A stretch of 64,000 bases of DNA from an uncultured Pelagimonas sp. (lineage in GTDB: Bacteria > Pseudomonadota > Alphaproteobacteria > Rhodobacterales > Rhodobacteraceae). This document shows positions 10,074 through 20,122 of this stretch, in pieces. The notes beneath the pieces are model-generated. The model worked only from the letters and a program-made list of their open reading frames with translations, did not search any database and was not told the origin of the DNA. The stretch spans positions 868,001 through 932,000 of the forward strand of contig CANMIH010000001.1 of the NCBI GenBank assembly GCA_947497905.1, written 5' to 3'. Made by a program: the position numbers and the translations under genes. Position 1 is the stretch's first letter; each line of letters opens with the position of its first letter.

Positions 10074-11228
10074 ATGACACCAGCCGCCCGATATCAAGCC
10101 GCCATCGAAGTGCTCGACCGTATTCGGGATGGCGTTCCCTCTGAAAAGGCGCTGGTCAACTGGGCGCGGTCGTCGCGGTTTGCCGGATCCAAAGACCGCG
10201 CTGCGGTGCGGGATCACGTATTTGACGTGGTTCGGCAGTGGCGCAGCACCGCAATTCGCGGAGGTGGTGACAGCGGACGTGCGCGGGTCTTGGGGTTGTT
10301 GCGTGCACAAGGGGCCGAGCTTTCCGAGGTCTTTAGCGGGCAGGGGCATGCACCCAAACCTTTGACCGAGGATGAGCTGGCGTCCGGTGCGCTGCCAGAC
10401 GGCAACGATGCGCTGGATCTGCCCGATTGGATTGCGGATCGGTTTCGGGACAGTCTGCAAGACCAAACAGCCGAAGTGGCAGCCGCACTGCAATCGCGCG
10501 CCGATGTGTTTTTGCGGGTCAATCTGAGAAAAGCCTCCCTGGTGGAAGCGCAGGAAAAGCTCGCAGGTGAGGGGATTCTCACCGAACCACATGATCTTTC
10601 CTCGACCGCTCTGCGTGTCACCGAAGGTCCGCGCAAAGTTGCGCGCAGCGAGGCTTTTTTGACAGGGATGGTGGAATTGCAAGACGTTGCCAGTCAGGCC
10701 GTGGTGGATGCCCTGCCGCTGAGCGACGGCATGAGGGTTCTTGACTACTGCGCCGGTGGCGGCGGGAAAACGCTGGCTATGGCGGGGCGTGTGAAAACAG
10801 CTCAGTTTGACGCCCATGACGCCAACTATCAGCGGATGTCAGATTTGCCGGAGCGGGCCAACCGCGCTGGGGTCTCTGTTGATCGCGTGACCGAGATCAA
10901 AGGTGACTACGATCTGATTTTATGTGACGTTCCCTGTTCGGGAAGTGGGTCGTGGCGACGGGCGCCGGATGGAAAATGGCGATTTGATGAACAAGATCTA
11001 AATAAGATCTTAACCATTCAGAGCGAAATATTAGAAAATTGTAAACACCACGTCACAAGGAATGGGGCACTGGCCTATGCGACCTGCTCGGTTTTGGCCG
11101 AAGAGAATTCACAACAGGTCGCGCGCTTTCTCAAAAACAACCCTGAATGGAATTGCGCGCTGTCCAGACAGTTCTTACCCGTTGATGGTGGTGATGGTTT
11201 CTTTGTGTCTGTGTTAAAACGGGTATGA
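10074..11228 (+). CDS. rsmB: 16S rRNA (cytosine-5) methyltransferase, RsmB family
   Basis: This 384-residue protein has an N-terminal NusB-like helical region and a C-terminal Rossmann methyltransferase domain. Family signatures are present: LDYCAGGGGKTLAMAGR for SAM binding, DVPCSGSGSWRR with the first catalytic Cys, and YATCSVLAEEN with the second. E. coli RsmB makes m5C967 in the small-subunit rRNA. This protein is somewhat shorter than the E. coli enzyme, with the difference in the N-terminal part. AGGA precedes the ATG. It follows the guaB terminator and is probably transcribed alone. Confidence 0.88.
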   Translation: MTPAARYQAAIEVLDRIRDGVPSEKALVNWARSSRFAGSKDRAAVRDHVFDVVRQWRSTAIRGGGDSGRARVLGLLRAQGAELSEVFSGQGHAPKPLTEDELASGALPDGNDALDLPDWIADRFRDSLQDQTAEVAAALQSRADVFLRVNLRKASLVEAQEKLAGEGILTEPHDLSSTALRVTEGPRKVARSEAFLTGMVELQDVASQAVVDALPLSDGMRVLDYCAGGGGKTLAMAGRVKTAQFDAHDANYQRMSDLPERANRAGVSVDRVTEIKGDYDLILCDVPCSGSGSWRRAPDGKWRFDEQDLNKILTIQSEILENCKHHVTRNGALAYATCSVLAEENSQQVARFLKNNPEWNCALSRQFLPVDGGDGFFVSVLKRV

Positions 11229-11333
11229 TCCACCCGTTGGGCCGGTGCGCATCGGGGTCATACAAGACTGAAATATAGGGCTATGCCGACCCCAAGAAGG
11301 GTTGGCGGCTGAAACGTAAGATTGAGGCAAACA

Positions 11334-13628
11334 GTGACCGCACTGCCAAAGAACACCCAAGGCCTTCTGGGGACAACGCTGTCCTCTCGGGGGCCTATCC
11401 TGTTGATGGCGCTCGCCTTTGCGAGCATTGCCGGGTTCTTTCTAACCGACATTTCCACCGTTCAGGCAGCACTTCTTGCAGCCGGGATTGTCTTTGCCAC
11501 GCTGGCCATACTCTGGGCCGGGGTCGCGCTGATGTCACGTGCACGAGGCTCGCGGACGGCTGGTTTGCTGCAGGATTTTGTCGAACATGATGCTGACTTT
11601 TGTTTCCTGACATCAGGTGATGGTCAGCTTCGCGGTTCAAACGCCGCTGCGCGTGAGCGGTTTGGCGCCGACCTGGATCGGGATCTGGCCGAGGTGCTGC
11701 GCGATGTTTTCGCAAGTTCAGAAGGTATCTTGTACCGTCTGGCCCACAAGGCAGGCAGCACCGGGCATGCATCGGAAAATGTGACGTCACACACTGAAGG
11801 GTTTGGGGTGTCGGTCCAGATGTTCCCGGGTGATCTTCAGTTGTGGCGGCTGACGCCGGATGCCAATCGTCCGGGGCAGGGGCCGCAGGTGGAAATTCCG
11901 CTTATGTCTCTGGGGCGCAACGGCACCATTTTGTTTATGAACAAAGCCGCGCGCAGCCTGATGGGGCAACGGGCAAAACTGCTTGAAGAGGTGATCGAAG
12001 ACCTGCCGCTGCGTCCGGGTGGTGTCCATGTTCTCAACAGTGCGGATGGCCCCCGTCGTGTTCTGGTGCAATGTACCGAGACTGGCGCCGCTCGGTTGGA
12101 GCTGACCATGTCGCCCATTCGTGAAGAAGAGGACACCAACAATCAGGTGGGCGGATTTGACCGTTTGCCGGTGCCATTGATCAAGGTTTGTCCGAACGGC
12201 ACCATTCTGCGCGCCAACCCCGAAGCGCGCCGTATGCTCGATCTTCCCGATGAGAAAACCGGCAATCTGACGGAATATATGGAAGGCCTGGGTCGCGCAT
12301 TGACCGACTGGCTGAAGGAGGCCGCTGAAGGGCGCGGTTTGCACCGTTCAGAATTCTTGCGTCTGACCCGTGCAGATCAAGAAGTTTTCGTCCAGGTGAC
12401 GTTGAACCGCGTTTTGGAAGATGGCGTTGCCTCGCTTATTGCGGTTCTAAATGATGCAACCGAGCTGAAAACGCTTGAGGCACAGTTTGTGCAAAGTCAG
12501 AAGATGCAGGCCATCGGCCAGCTTGCGGGTGGCGTTGCCCATGACTTTAACAATCTGCTGACGGCCATTTCCGGTCATTGTGATCTTTTGTTGCTGCGTC
12601 ACGATCAGGGTGATCCTGATTATGGGGATCTGGTTCAGATCAACCAGAACGCCAACCGTGCAGCGGCGCTTGTCGGTCAGCTTTTGGCCTTTTCCCGCAA
12701 GCAAACCATGCAACCTGAAATCATGGACCTGCGTGATACCCTGTCCGATCTGGCGCATTTGCTGAACCGGTTGGTCGGGGAAAAGGTGCGCCTGACCCTA
12801 CATCATGATCCGGTTTTGCCGCCCGTTCGGGGGGACCGTCGTCAGCTTGAGCAGGTGATGATGAACCTTGTGGTGAATGCGCGTGACGCGATGCCCGAGG
12901 GTGGCGAAATCGTTATCGAGACCGAACGGCGTGTTCTACGTGAACCTTTGAAACGTGACCGCGCCGTGGTTGCAGCTGGAACCTATGTGTCCGTGCGGGT
13001 CTCGGATCTTGGGGTTGGTATTCCAGTCGACAAACTTCAAAAAGTGTTCGAGCCGTTTTTCACAACCAAGCGTACTGGCGAAGGCACAGGGCTGGGACTG
13101 TCCACGGTATATGGGATCGTCAAACAGACAGGCGGGTATATCTTTGTCGACAGCGTTGTGGGCAAAGGAACTTGCTTTACACTGATGTTCCCGGCGCATG
13201 ATCATGTGGTCGAAGCCGCGCCTGAAGTTGAGGTGGTGAAAGAGAAAAAGCTGCCGCAAAAAGGGTCGGGTGTCATTCTTCTGGTGGAAGACGAAGCTCC
13301 GGTTCGTGCCTTTGCGGCCCGTGCCCTGCGCCTGCGTGGCTATACGGTGATTGAGGCAGAAACGGCGGAAGATGCTCTTGAGCTTCTTGAGGATGAAGAA
13401 CTGGCTGTTGATGTCTTTGTGACGGATGTAGTGATGCCCGGTATGGATGGCCCGACATGGGTGCGCAAAGCGCGGGTGACGCGCCCGGATACCAAGGTGG
13501 TCTTTGTATCTGGCTATGCCGAAGATGCCTTTGGTGAAGGTAGTGAAGAAATTCCGAACTCGGTCTTCCTGCCCAAACCCTTCTCACTGTCTGAGCTGAC
13601 CGAAACGGTGCACCAGCAGTTCCACTAA
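11334..13628 (+). CDS. cckA: Hybrid histidine kinase CckA
   Basis: About 764 residues: two N-terminal transmembrane helices, tandem PAS-like regions (about 80-380), a DHp domain with AHDFNNLL and phospho-accepting His403, an ATPase domain ending in GEGTGLGLSTVYGIV, and a C-terminal receiver with phospho-acceptor Asp698 (VTDVVMPGMDGP). This is the CckA layout; in Caulobacter and rhodobacters it phosphorylates ChpT, which feeds CtrA and CpdR. ChpT is encoded at 52.5-53.2 kb. I prefer the GTG at 11334 because GAGG lies 6 nt upstream; a TTG at 11322 is in frame but lacks such a site. Confidence 0.93.
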   Translation: MTALPKNTQGLLGTTLSSRGPILLMALAFASIAGFFLTDISTVQAALLAAGIVFATLAILWAGVALMSRARGSRTAGLLQDFVEHDADFCFLTSGDGQLRGSNAAARERFGADLDRDLAEVLRDVFASSEGILYRLAHKAGSTGHASENVTSHTEGFGVSVQMFPGDLQLWRLTPDANRPGQGPQVEIPLMSLGRNGTILFMNKAARSLMGQRAKLLEEVIEDLPLRPGGVHVLNSADGPRRVLVQCTETGAARLELTMSPIREEEDTNNQVGGFDRLPVPLIKVCPNGTILRANPEARRMLDLPDEKTGNLTEYMEGLGRALTDWLKEAAEGRGLHRSEFLRLTRADQEVFVQVTLNRVLEDGVASLIAVLNDATELKTLEAQFVQSQKMQAIGQLAGGVAHDFNNLLTAISGHCDLLLLRHDQGDPDYGDLVQINQNANRAAALVGQLLAFSRKQTMQPEIMDLRDTLSDLAHLLNRLVGEKVRLTLHHDPVLPPVRGDRRQLEQVMMNLVVNARDAMPEGGEIVIETERRVLREPLKRDRAVVAAGTYVSVRVSDLGVGIPVDKLQKVFEPFFTTKRTGEGTGLGLSTVYGIVKQTGGYIFVDSVVGKGTCFTLMFPAHDHVVEAAPEVEVVKEKKLPQKGSGVILLVEDEAPVRAFAARALRLRGYTVIEAETAEDALELLEDEELAVDVFVTDVVMPGMDGPTWVRKARVTRPDTKVVFVSGYAEDAFGEGSEEIPNSVFLPKPFSLSELTETVHQQFH

Positions 13629-13639
13629 AGGCAGGCGTA

Positions 13640-14236
13640 TCAGATTGCGCTGTCCCAAAGTTTGAAATCAGCTGCACGGTGTTGGTGCAGCTGATTTTTT
13701 GTTTCTGGGGTCAGATGAAGGTCGATTTTTGGCGACACATTGACCTGATCCAGCATGAAATTGGTCTCGAGCCGTTCCTTGAGAAAGCGGTTCATTTGCC
13801 ACTGGTTCTCATATTTGAACAGCTGCGTTACGCCGGGCTCACCCGCGTCGGTGCGGAAAAACTGTGCCTGACTGCCCACGCGAGCGTGTTGGGGCCGGGG
13901 CGATTTCAGGTAGTCGCGGCAAAAGGCGTCAAAGCTCAGGCCTTTGGTCGAATTCTGATGTCCATCGAGGTAATCCCTCTGACGGTATCTGAACCAGGAC
14001 CCCAACCAGCTGATCGGGTCGCGCACCATGGCGACAATTTCAAAATCCTCGATATTGCCTGCGTGTTCCATCATGGGGCGGTGGAACCTGTTGAAGTTTG
14101 CGACATTCATGTGTTTGAGCGCCGGTGGGTGCGTAACGCTCATCGTCGCATGGCCTTTTAATGCCTTGTGATAGGCCGAAGTGCCTGTTTTTGGCACCGA
14201 AAGCAGCACCAGCTTATGTTTCCAGAAGATCAGCAT
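13640..14236 (-). CDS. Sulfotransferase-like protein
   Basis: This 198-residue protein starts with a beta strand and the loop SVPKTGTSAYHKAL, which has the form of the 5'-phosphosulfate loop that binds PAPS in sulfotransferases. It then has VAMVRDPISWLGSWFRYR, matching the 3'-phosphate site (RDP...S). It is at the short end for the family. The acceptor, a lipid, sugar or small metabolite, cannot be inferred. It is convergent with cckA, with only 11 nt between the stops, and divergent from recA. Confidence 0.7.
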   Translation of the reverse strand: MLIFWKHKLVLLSVPKTGTSAYHKALKGHATMSVTHPPALKHMNVANFNRFHRPMMEHAGNIEDFEIVAMVRDPISWLGSWFRYRQRDYLDGHQNSTKGLSFDAFCRDYLKSPRPQHARVGSQAQFFRTDAGEPGVTQLFKYENQWQMNRFLKERLETNFMLDQVNVSPKIDLHLTPETKNQLHQHRAADFKLWDSAI

Positions 14237-14311
14237 CGCGGCGATTTATCATCGTCACCGAGGTGCAAAACAACCGCAGATTTTGACGCAGGTCGATTTT
14301 ATTATTGAAAT

Positions 14312-14354
14312 GTTCTCATTTTGTGCTCATAACGTTTGAGAACATGAGGTGAAC
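14312..14354 (+). promoter_or_regulatory. LexA (SOS) box upstream of recA, with a near-match second site
   Basis: GAAC-ATGAGGT-GAAC at 14340-14354 matches exactly the direct-repeat SOS box of alphaproteobacteria (GAAC-N7-GAAC, the reverse complement of GTTC-N7-GTTC). A second site, GTTC-TCATTTT-GTGC at 14312-14326, differs at one position. TTGACG at 14283-14288 could be the -35. LexA repression of recA is the expected role. Confidence 0.88.
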
Positions 14355-14403
14355 AAAGCAGTGATTGCTGCGCACAGCAGTGTGTGGAATAAGGATCTCA
14401 ACG

Positions 14404-15474
14404 ATGGCAATGGCAGATCTTCTGGCGATGGATAACAAGCGTACCGCAGACAAACAAAAGGCGCTGGATAGCGCTCTGGCCCAAATCGAACGTCAGTTCG
14501 GTAAGGGCTCGATCATGAAGCTTGGCGATGATAACGCCATTCAAGAGATTGAGGCCACATCAACCGGGTCGTTGGGGCTCGATATTGCCCTTGGCATTGG
14601 TGGTCTTCCCAAGGGTCGGATCATCGAGATCTATGGCCCTGAAAGCTCGGGTAAAACCACGCTGACGCTGCACTGTGTGGCCGAAGAACAGAAAAAGGGC
14701 GGCGTCTGTGCGTTTGTTGACGCAGAACACGCGCTTGACCCGCAATATGCCAAAAAGCTGGGCGTTGATCTGGACGAGCTGTTGATTTCGCAACCCGATA
14801 CCGGCGAACAGGCGCTTGAGATCACTGATACACTCGTCCGGTCGGGCGCGGTGAACATGGTTGTGGTCGATTCCGTTGCGGCTCTGACCCCAAAGTCCGA
14901 ACTTGAAGGCGACATGGGTGACAGCAACGTTGGTGTTCAGGCCCGTCTGATGAGCCAGGCAATGCGTAAACTGACCGGGTCGATCAGCCGTTCGAACTGT
15001 ATGGTGATTTTCATCAACCAGATCCGGATGAAAATCGGCGTGATGTTCGGGTCTCCTGAAACCACAACCGGTGGTAACGCGCTCAAGTTCTACAGCTCGG
15101 TACGCATGGACATTCGCCGCATTGGCGCGATCAAGGACCGTGACGAAGTTGTGGGCAACCAGACCCGCGTAAAGGTTGTTAAAAACAAAGTTGCGCCCCC
15201 GTTCAAACAGGTTGAATTCGACATCATGTATGGCGAAGGCATTTCAAAAATGGGTGAGCTGCTTGATCTGGGCGTAAAAGCCGGTGTCGTTGAGAAATCA
15301 GGCGCCTGGTATTCCTATGGCGACGAACGCATCGGTCAGGGACGGGAAAACGCCAAAAACTTCCTGCGCGAAAACAGCCGGATTGCGCTGTCGATCGAAG
15401 ATAAGATCCGTGCCGCGCATGGGCTTGAATTTGACATGCCCCCCGATGATCCGGACCTTGTCGATGATGAGTAA
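14404..15474 (+). CDS. recA: Recombinase A
   Basis: This 356-residue protein catalyses homologous strand exchange and triggers LexA self-cleavage. The Walker A sequence GPESSGKTT, the Walker B region with [20 protein letters not shown], and the DNA-binding loop regions ([21 protein letters not shown]) are all present. The acidic C-terminal tail (DDPDLVDDE) is typical. I chose the ATG at 14404, which has AAGGAT 7 nt upstream; an in-frame start at 14365 would add an unlikely extension. The LexA box lies about 50 nt upstream and a strong terminator follows. Confidence 0.98.
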   Translation: MAMADLLAMDNKRTADKQKALDSALAQIERQFGKGSIMKLGDDNAIQEIEATSTGSLGLDIALGIGGLPKGRIIEIYGPESSGKTTLTLHCVAEEQKKGGVCAFVDAEHALDPQYAKKLGVDLDELLISQPDTGEQALEITDTLVRSGAVNMVVVDSVAALTPKSELEGDMGDSNVGVQARLMSQAMRKLTGSISRSNCMVIFINQIRMKIGVMFGSPETTTGGNALKFYSSVRMDIRRIGAIKDRDEVVGNQTRVKVVKNKVAPPFKQVEFDIMYGEGISKMGELLDLGVKAGVVEKSGAWYSYGDERIGQGRENAKNFLRENSRIALSIEDKIRAAHGLEFDMPPDDPDLVDDE

Positions 15475-15479
15475 GATTG

Positions 15480-15503
15480 AGGCGCCTTCGGGCGCCTTTT
15501 TTC
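15480..15503 (+). terminator. Rho-independent terminator after recA
   Basis: AGGCGCC (15480-15486) and GGCGCCT (15491-15497) pair around a TTCG tetraloop and are followed by a T-run. Confidence 0.92.
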
Positions 15504-15520
15504 TTGAATTGAGTATTTAC

Positions 15521-15534
15521 CTGACTTAAGTCAG
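15521..15534 (+). promoter_or_regulatory. 14-bp perfect palindrome directly before the MarR-GNAT start codon
   Basis: CTGACTTAAGTCAG is a perfect palindrome ending 4 nt before the ATG at 15539. Its position and symmetry suit the operator of a MarR-type dimer. It occupies the place where a Shine-Dalgarno would normally lie, so this gene may be read from a leaderless or very short transcript. Confidence 0.6.
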
Positions 15535-15538
15535 CTTT

Positions 15539-16423
15539 ATGACTTTGGACCAGATTTCCCGCTTTCGCCGCCTATCCCGGGCTGTCACGACACAAACCGG
15601 CGCCTTGGACAGTTCCTTTCTCGGCCTTGGCCGCCCGCTTGGGGTGGCTCGTGTGTTGAATGCCATTGGGCAGGGCAAACAGGATGTTGCAGAGCTTCGG
15701 GCCTATCTTCAGCTCGATTCAGGTCTGATGAGCCGACTGTTGCGCACTCTTGAAACAGAGGGTGTAATCGCAACCAAAGCCTCAGACCTGGATGCACGTC
15801 GCCGTGTGGTGTGTTTAACAGCTTTGGGTGAGGAAGAGTTCTCCAAATATGAAGAGCTTTCAAACCAGTCGGCGCTGTCAGTGTTGAGCCGCTATTCGCA
15901 GACCGAAGTCCTGCTTGAGGCCATGGATCTGGTGGCGACGGTTTTGGGGCGCGATCAGATCGAAATTACGGTGGCCGACCCCGAAGACCCACGTATCCAA
16001 AGCTGTGTTCAGGCCTATTATGATGAAATCTCTGAGATTTTTGGCACACGTTTTGATCCGGTGCTTGGCGGTGACCCCGAAGCCGATGCAATGCGGGCGC
16101 CGCGCGGTGTCTTTCTGCTGGCGATGTCAGACGGTCTTCCCATCGGATGCTGCGCACTTAAAAGGCAGGGTGGGGCCCTGGGCGAAGTCAAACGTATGTG
16201 GGTGTCTCCGGCGGCACGGGGGCTTGGCCTGTCGAAACGTCTCATGACCGAAATTGAAACCCATGCGAGGCAACTGGGTCTGACGACGCTTCAGCTTGAT
16301 ACAAATGGCAAGCTGACTGCCGCGCGACGGTTGTATGAAAGCTCAGGATGGCGCGAAATTGAGCGCTATAACGACAACCCTTATGCGGAACATTTCTTTG
16401 AAAAGCATCTAGACCCCGCATGA
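15539..16423 (+). CDS. MarR-type HTH / GNAT acetyltransferase fusion
   Basis: This 294-residue protein has a winged helix at about residues 30-105 (VAELRAYLQLDSGLMSRLLR, then a wing with ASDLDARRRVV) and a GNAT domain at about 150-294. The acetyl-CoA loop is VSPAARGLGLSKRLM and the C-terminal signature is LYESSGWREIERYND. Such fusions are known in bacteria, but their substrates are mostly unknown. A single chain could sense or modify a small molecule and control its own gene. No Shine-Dalgarno is visible, yet the HTH begins where expected for this start. Confidence 0.85.
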   Translation: MTLDQISRFRRLSRAVTTQTGALDSSFLGLGRPLGVARVLNAIGQGKQDVAELRAYLQLDSGLMSRLLRTLETEGVIATKASDLDARRRVVCLTALGEEEFSKYEELSNQSALSVLSRYSQTEVLLEAMDLVATVLGRDQIEITVADPEDPRIQSCVQAYYDEISEIFGTRFDPVLGGDPEADAMRAPRGVFLLAMSDGLPIGCCALKRQGGALGEVKRMWVSPAARGLGLSKRLMTEIETHARQLGLTTLQLDTNGKLTAARRLYESSGWREIERYNDNPYAEHFFEKHLDPA

Positions 16424-16502
16424 GGCTGGACGACCCATGGACAGCGGCGGGCACTACGGGTAGATCATTAGAAAATTTCTGCCCAAGTGAGGCCGCGAAA
16501 CC

Positions 16503-19178
16503 ATGGCTAGTCTGAACGACATCCGTTCCACATTTCTGAACTATTTTGGCAAGCAGGGGCACGAGATTGTGCAATCCTCGCCCCTCGTGCCGCGCAACGA
16601 CCCAACCCTGATGTTCGTGAACTCAGGCATGGTTCAGTTCAAAAACCTGTTCACCGGAGTTGAAACCCGTGACTATCAGCGCGCGACAACCGCGCAGAAA
16701 TGTGTGCGCGCAGGCGGCAAACACAACGATCTCGACAATGTGGGCTATACCGCGCGTCACCACACTTTCTTTGAAATGCTGGGCAACTTTTCGTTCGGAA
16801 ACTATTTCAAAGAAGAGGCGATCACCTTTGCCTGGGAGCTGATCACCAAAGAATTCGGCATTCCGAAAGAAAAGCTCTATACCACCGTCTATCACACCGA
16901 TGACGAAGCCTTTGAGATCTGGAAAAAGGTTGGCGTGCCCGAAGATCGCATCATTCGTATCGCGACCTCGGACAATTTCTGGCAGATGGGGCCGACCGGC
17001 CCCTGTGGTCCGTGTACCGAGATCTTCTATGATCACGGCGATCACATCTGGGGCGGCCCTCCCGGCTCGCCCGAGGAAGATGGCGACCGGTTCATCGAAA
17101 TCTGGAACGTCGTTTTCATGCAGAACGAACAGTTCGAAGACGGTTCGATGCGTGCGCTCGATATGCAGTCGATCGACACCGGTATGGGGCTTGAGCGGAT
17201 TGGCGCGTTGCTGCAGGGCAGCCACGACAACTATGACACCGATCTGTTCAAGAACCTGATCGAAGCCAGCGCGCATGCCACCGGTGTGGACCCATACGGC
17301 GACAAAAACGTGCATCACCGCGTGATTGCCGACCACCTGCGCTCGACCTCGTTCCTGATTGCCGATGGCGTGATGCCTTCGAATGACGGCCGTGGCTATG
17401 TTCTGCGTCGCATCATGCGCCGTGCCATGCGTCACGCGCATCTTCTTGGCGCCAAAGACCCTGTGATGCATCAATTGGTGCCCTCGCTGGTTCAGCAGAT
17501 GGGCCAAGCTTATCCCGAGCTGGGACAGGCACAGGCAATGATCGAAGAAACCCTGCTGCTGGAAGAAACCCGGTTCAAGCAGACTTTGGATCGTGGTCTG
17601 AAGCTTCTGGACGACGAGATTTCGGGCCTTGCGGATGAGGCACCTCTGCCCGGCGCCGCTGCATTTAAACTGTACGACACCTACGGGTTTCCGCTTGATT
17701 TGACGCAGGACGCGCTGCGTGAAAAGGGCCGGACCGTGGACACCGATGGCTTTGACGCGGCAATGGCCGAGCAGAAAGCCAAGGCACGGGCCGCATGGTC
17801 GGGCTCGGGTGAGGCGGCGGATAACGCTGTTTGGTTCGACGTTCTGGACACCGCTGGCACCACCGATTTCCTTGGCTACGATACCGAGAAAGCCGAAGGT
17901 CAGGCCGTGGCTCTGGTCACGGACGGAGCGTTGGTTGATGCGCTGGCCGAGGGTCAGAGCGGCTGGATCGTGGTCAACCAGACTCCTTTCTACGGTGAGG
18001 CCGGTGGTCAGGTTGGAGACACAGGTGTGATCCGTCGCCTCGACAACCGTGATGATGCGGCGACCGTGGAAGACACGAAAAAATTCGCTGACGGCAAAGT
18101 TTATGCCCATAAGGTCACCGTGGAACGCGGGATCTTTGCCAAAGGCGAGCCGGTTGAGCTTGAGGTGGAACATACCCGCCGCAGCGCGATCCGTGCCAAC
18201 CACTCCGCAACTCACTTGCTGCACGAAGCCCTGCGCAATGCGCTTGGTGAGCACGTGGCCCAGCGAGGCTCGCTCAATGCGCCGGACCGTCTGCGGTTTG
18301 ACTTCAGCCACGCCAAGGCACTGAGTGCCGAGGAATTGGCGCAGGTTGAGGCCGAAGTGAACAGCTATATACGCCAGAACAGCTCGGTCAGCACCCGGAT
18401 CATGACGCCGGATGACGCGCGTGAGATTGGCGCACAGGCCCTGTTTGGTGAGAAATACGGTGATGAAGTGCGTGTTGTCTCGATGGGCGTTCAGTCCGGA
18501 TCGGGCAAAGGCAACGATGGCCAGACCTATTCGCTGGAACTCTGCGGTGGCACCCATGTGCGCCAGACCGGTGACATCGGCGCCTTTGTGACGCTGGGCG
18601 ACAGCGCATCAAGCGCAGGTGTGCGCCGGATCGAAGCTTTAACCGGGCAGGCCGCAATGGAGTATCTGGCAGGCCAAGACCGTCTGCTGGGCGAGGTTGC
18701 ACTTGAGTTGAAAACTCAGGCCTCGGATGTTCCCGCGCGCGTGAAGGCACTGATGGACGAGCGTAAGGCACTGGCCAATGAAGTGGCACAGCTGCGTCGC
18801 GAGCTGGCTATGGCCGGTGGCGCAGGCCAAGGCGGTGGCCAAGACATCCGCGAGATCAACGGCGTGAAGTTTGTGGCACAGGTGCTGTCCGGTGTATCGG
18901 GCAAAGACCTGCCGCCTTTGATGGATGAGCACAAGGCGCGCATCGAATCCGGTGCGGTTCTGTTGATTGCCGACACCGGTGGCAAGGTCGCGGTTGCGGC
19001 GGGTGTCACCGATGATCTGAAAGGCAATCTCTCTGCCGTTGATCTGGTGAAGGCCGCTGTTGCCGAGCTTGGCGGTAAAGGTGGCGGCGGTCGCCCGGAT
19101 ATGGCGCAGGGTGGGGCGAAAGACGCCACCAACGCTGACGCAGCAATCGCGGCTGCCGAAGCAGTGATCGCGGGTTAA
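16503..19178 (+). CDS. alaS: Alanyl-tRNA synthetase
   Basis: This 891-residue class IIc synthetase starts with the typical [19 protein letters not shown]. Its aminoacylation core includes GMVQFKNLF and the class II motif-2 region. The editing domain contains [12 protein letters not shown] and CGGTHV, the HxxxH and CxxxH zinc/editing ligands. A C-terminal DHHA1/C-Ala region ends in the Gly-rich [15 protein letters not shown]. The length is normal. GAGG precedes the ATG. Together with recA 1 kb upstream it is part of a common alphaproteobacterial neighbourhood. Confidence 0.97.
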   Translation: MASLNDIRSTFLNYFGKQGHEIVQSSPLVPRNDPTLMFVNSGMVQFKNLFTGVETRDYQRATTAQKCVRAGGKHNDLDNVGYTARHHTFFEMLGNFSFGNYFKEEAITFAWELITKEFGIPKEKLYTTVYHTDDEAFEIWKKVGVPEDRIIRIATSDNFWQMGPTGPCGPCTEIFYDHGDHIWGGPPGSPEEDGDRFIEIWNVVFMQNEQFEDGSMRALDMQSIDTGMGLERIGALLQGSHDNYDTDLFKNLIEASAHATGVDPYGDKNVHHRVIADHLRSTSFLIADGVMPSNDGRGYVLRRIMRRAMRHAHLLGAKDPVMHQLVPSLVQQMGQAYPELGQAQAMIEETLLLEETRFKQTLDRGLKLLDDEISGLADEAPLPGAAAFKLYDTYGFPLDLTQDALREKGRTVDTDGFDAAMAEQKAKARAAWSGSGEAADNAVWFDVLDTAGTTDFLGYDTEKAEGQAVALVTDGALVDALAEGQSGWIVVNQTPFYGEAGGQVGDTGVIRRLDNRDDAATVEDTKKFADGKVYAHKVTVERGIFAKGEPVELEVEHTRRSAIRANHSATHLLHEALRNALGEHVAQRGSLNAPDRLRFDFSHAKALSAEELAQVEAEVNSYIRQNSSVSTRIMTPDDAREIGAQALFGEKYGDEVRVVSMGVQSGSGKGNDGQTYSLELCGGTHVRQTGDIGAFVTLGDSASSAGVRRIEALTGQAAMEYLAGQDRLLGEVALELKTQASDVPARVKALMDERKALANEVAQLRRELAMAGGAGQGGGQDIREINGVKFVAQVLSGVSGKDLPPLMDEHKARIESGAVLLIADTGGKVAVAAGVTDDLKGNLSAVDLVKAAVAELGGKGGGGRPDMAQGGAKDATNADAAIAAAEAVIAG

Positions 19179-19199
19179 ATTGACACAAAGATTTTTCAG

Positions 19200-19236
19200 A
19201 GGCCCTTCCGATCTGATCGGGAGGGCCTTTGTTTTG
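19200..19236 (+). terminator. Rho-independent terminator after alaS
   Basis: AGGCCCTTCCGATC and GATCGGGAGGGCCT (19200-19228) form a 14-bp stem with one wobble pair, followed by TTGTTTTG. Confidence 0.85.
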
Positions 19237-19253
19237 AGAACAGAGGACGTGTC

Positions 19254-19730
19254 ATGAAAACACTTGCAGATCTTCGTAAGGGGTTTGCCCAAACGGGGCA
19301 GGTGACCTGGATTGGCCTTAGGCCTGAGCGCAAAGCAGATCTCATGAGCGTTGATAGGGCGATGGTGGCAGAGACCGGGCTCGTCGGGGATCACGGGCGA
19401 TCAGGGAAACGTGCCGTGACCCTGATCCAAGCCGAACATCTGCCGGTGATTGCGGCTCTGAGCGGCGCAGAGGTGACCGCAGATCTCTTGCGCCGGAACA
19501 TTGTCGTGGCGGGGATCAACCTGACCGCCCTTCGGGAATACCAGCTGCAAATCGGATCTGTGCTTTTGCAAATCACCGTGCCCTGTGCGCCCTGCTCGCG
19601 GATGGAGACGCTACTGGGGAAGGGCGGCTACAATGCCATGCGCGGGCATGGTGGATGGTGTGCGTCTGTGATTTCAGGAGGTGAAATCGCCATCAGAGAT
19701 GCAGTGACCCCAATTTTCGGATCGGCGTAA
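19254..19730 (+). CDS. MOSC domain protein
   Basis: This 158-residue protein is a single MOSC domain, the molybdenum-cofactor sulfurase C-terminal fold. The diagnostic Cys lies in VPCAPCSRMETLLG, followed by GYNAMRGHGGWCASVISGG; in MOSC enzymes such a Cys coordinates the cofactor or carries sulfur. GxVGDHGRSGKRAVTLIQ near residue 45 also fits. Stand-alone MOSC proteins include YiiM-like reductases of N-hydroxylated compounds, so that is the closest guess. The gene follows the alaS terminator and has no obvious partner. Confidence 0.85.
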   Translation: MKTLADLRKGFAQTGQVTWIGLRPERKADLMSVDRAMVAETGLVGDHGRSGKRAVTLIQAEHLPVIAALSGAEVTADLLRRNIVVAGINLTALREYQLQIGSVLLQITVPCAPCSRMETLLGKGGYNAMRGHGGWCASVISGGEIAIRDAVTPIFGSA

Positions 19731-19834
19731 TGTCAACAGATCCGGGCGTCTGACCGTTTGGTCAAAGAAAAGACTTGGCCTTTGGGGATTATTCCGTAAG
19801 GTGCCGGGAAGACATACACTTTCGGGAGGCTGCA

Positions 19835-20122
19835 ATGCCCGCACTTTGGATTGCTCATGTGACTGTTACCGACGCTGAGGCCTACGGCAAATATGCCGAA
19901 TTGGCTGGTCCTGCTGTGGTAGCGCATGGTGGCAAATTCATTGCACGGGGTGGCCGCTTTGTTCAGCTGGAGGGCAAAGAACGCCCCCGCAACGTTGTCG
20001 CCAAGTTCCCGTCCGTCGAAGCCGCAGTCGAGTGTTACAACTCGGATGCATATCAAGAGGCGCTCAGCCATGCGCGGGACGCCTCGGAACGCGAGCTTAT
20101 GGTCGTCGAAACCGACGAATAA
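19835..20122 (+). CDS. DUF1330 family protein
   Basis: This 95-residue protein is a dimeric alpha+beta-barrel type. DUF1330 features are the start PALWIAHVTVTDAEAYGKY, the Gly-rich HGGKFIARGGRFVQLEG and the C-terminal YNSDAYQEALSHAR. Its biochemical function is unknown. I start it at the ATG at 19835, which has GGGAGGC 4 nt upstream; the in-frame region before it has no ribosome binding site. It is probably monocistronic. Confidence 0.88.
   Translation: MPALWIAHVTVTDAEAYGKYAELAGPAVVAHGGKFIARGGRFVQLEGKERPRNVVAKFPSVEAAVECYNSDAYQEALSHARDASERELMVVETDE

Noticed and set aside
16623-18557. A 644-codon minus-strand frame across alaS
   Set aside because: It is antisense to an intact alaS with all family motifs; long mirror frames are common in GC-rich genes.
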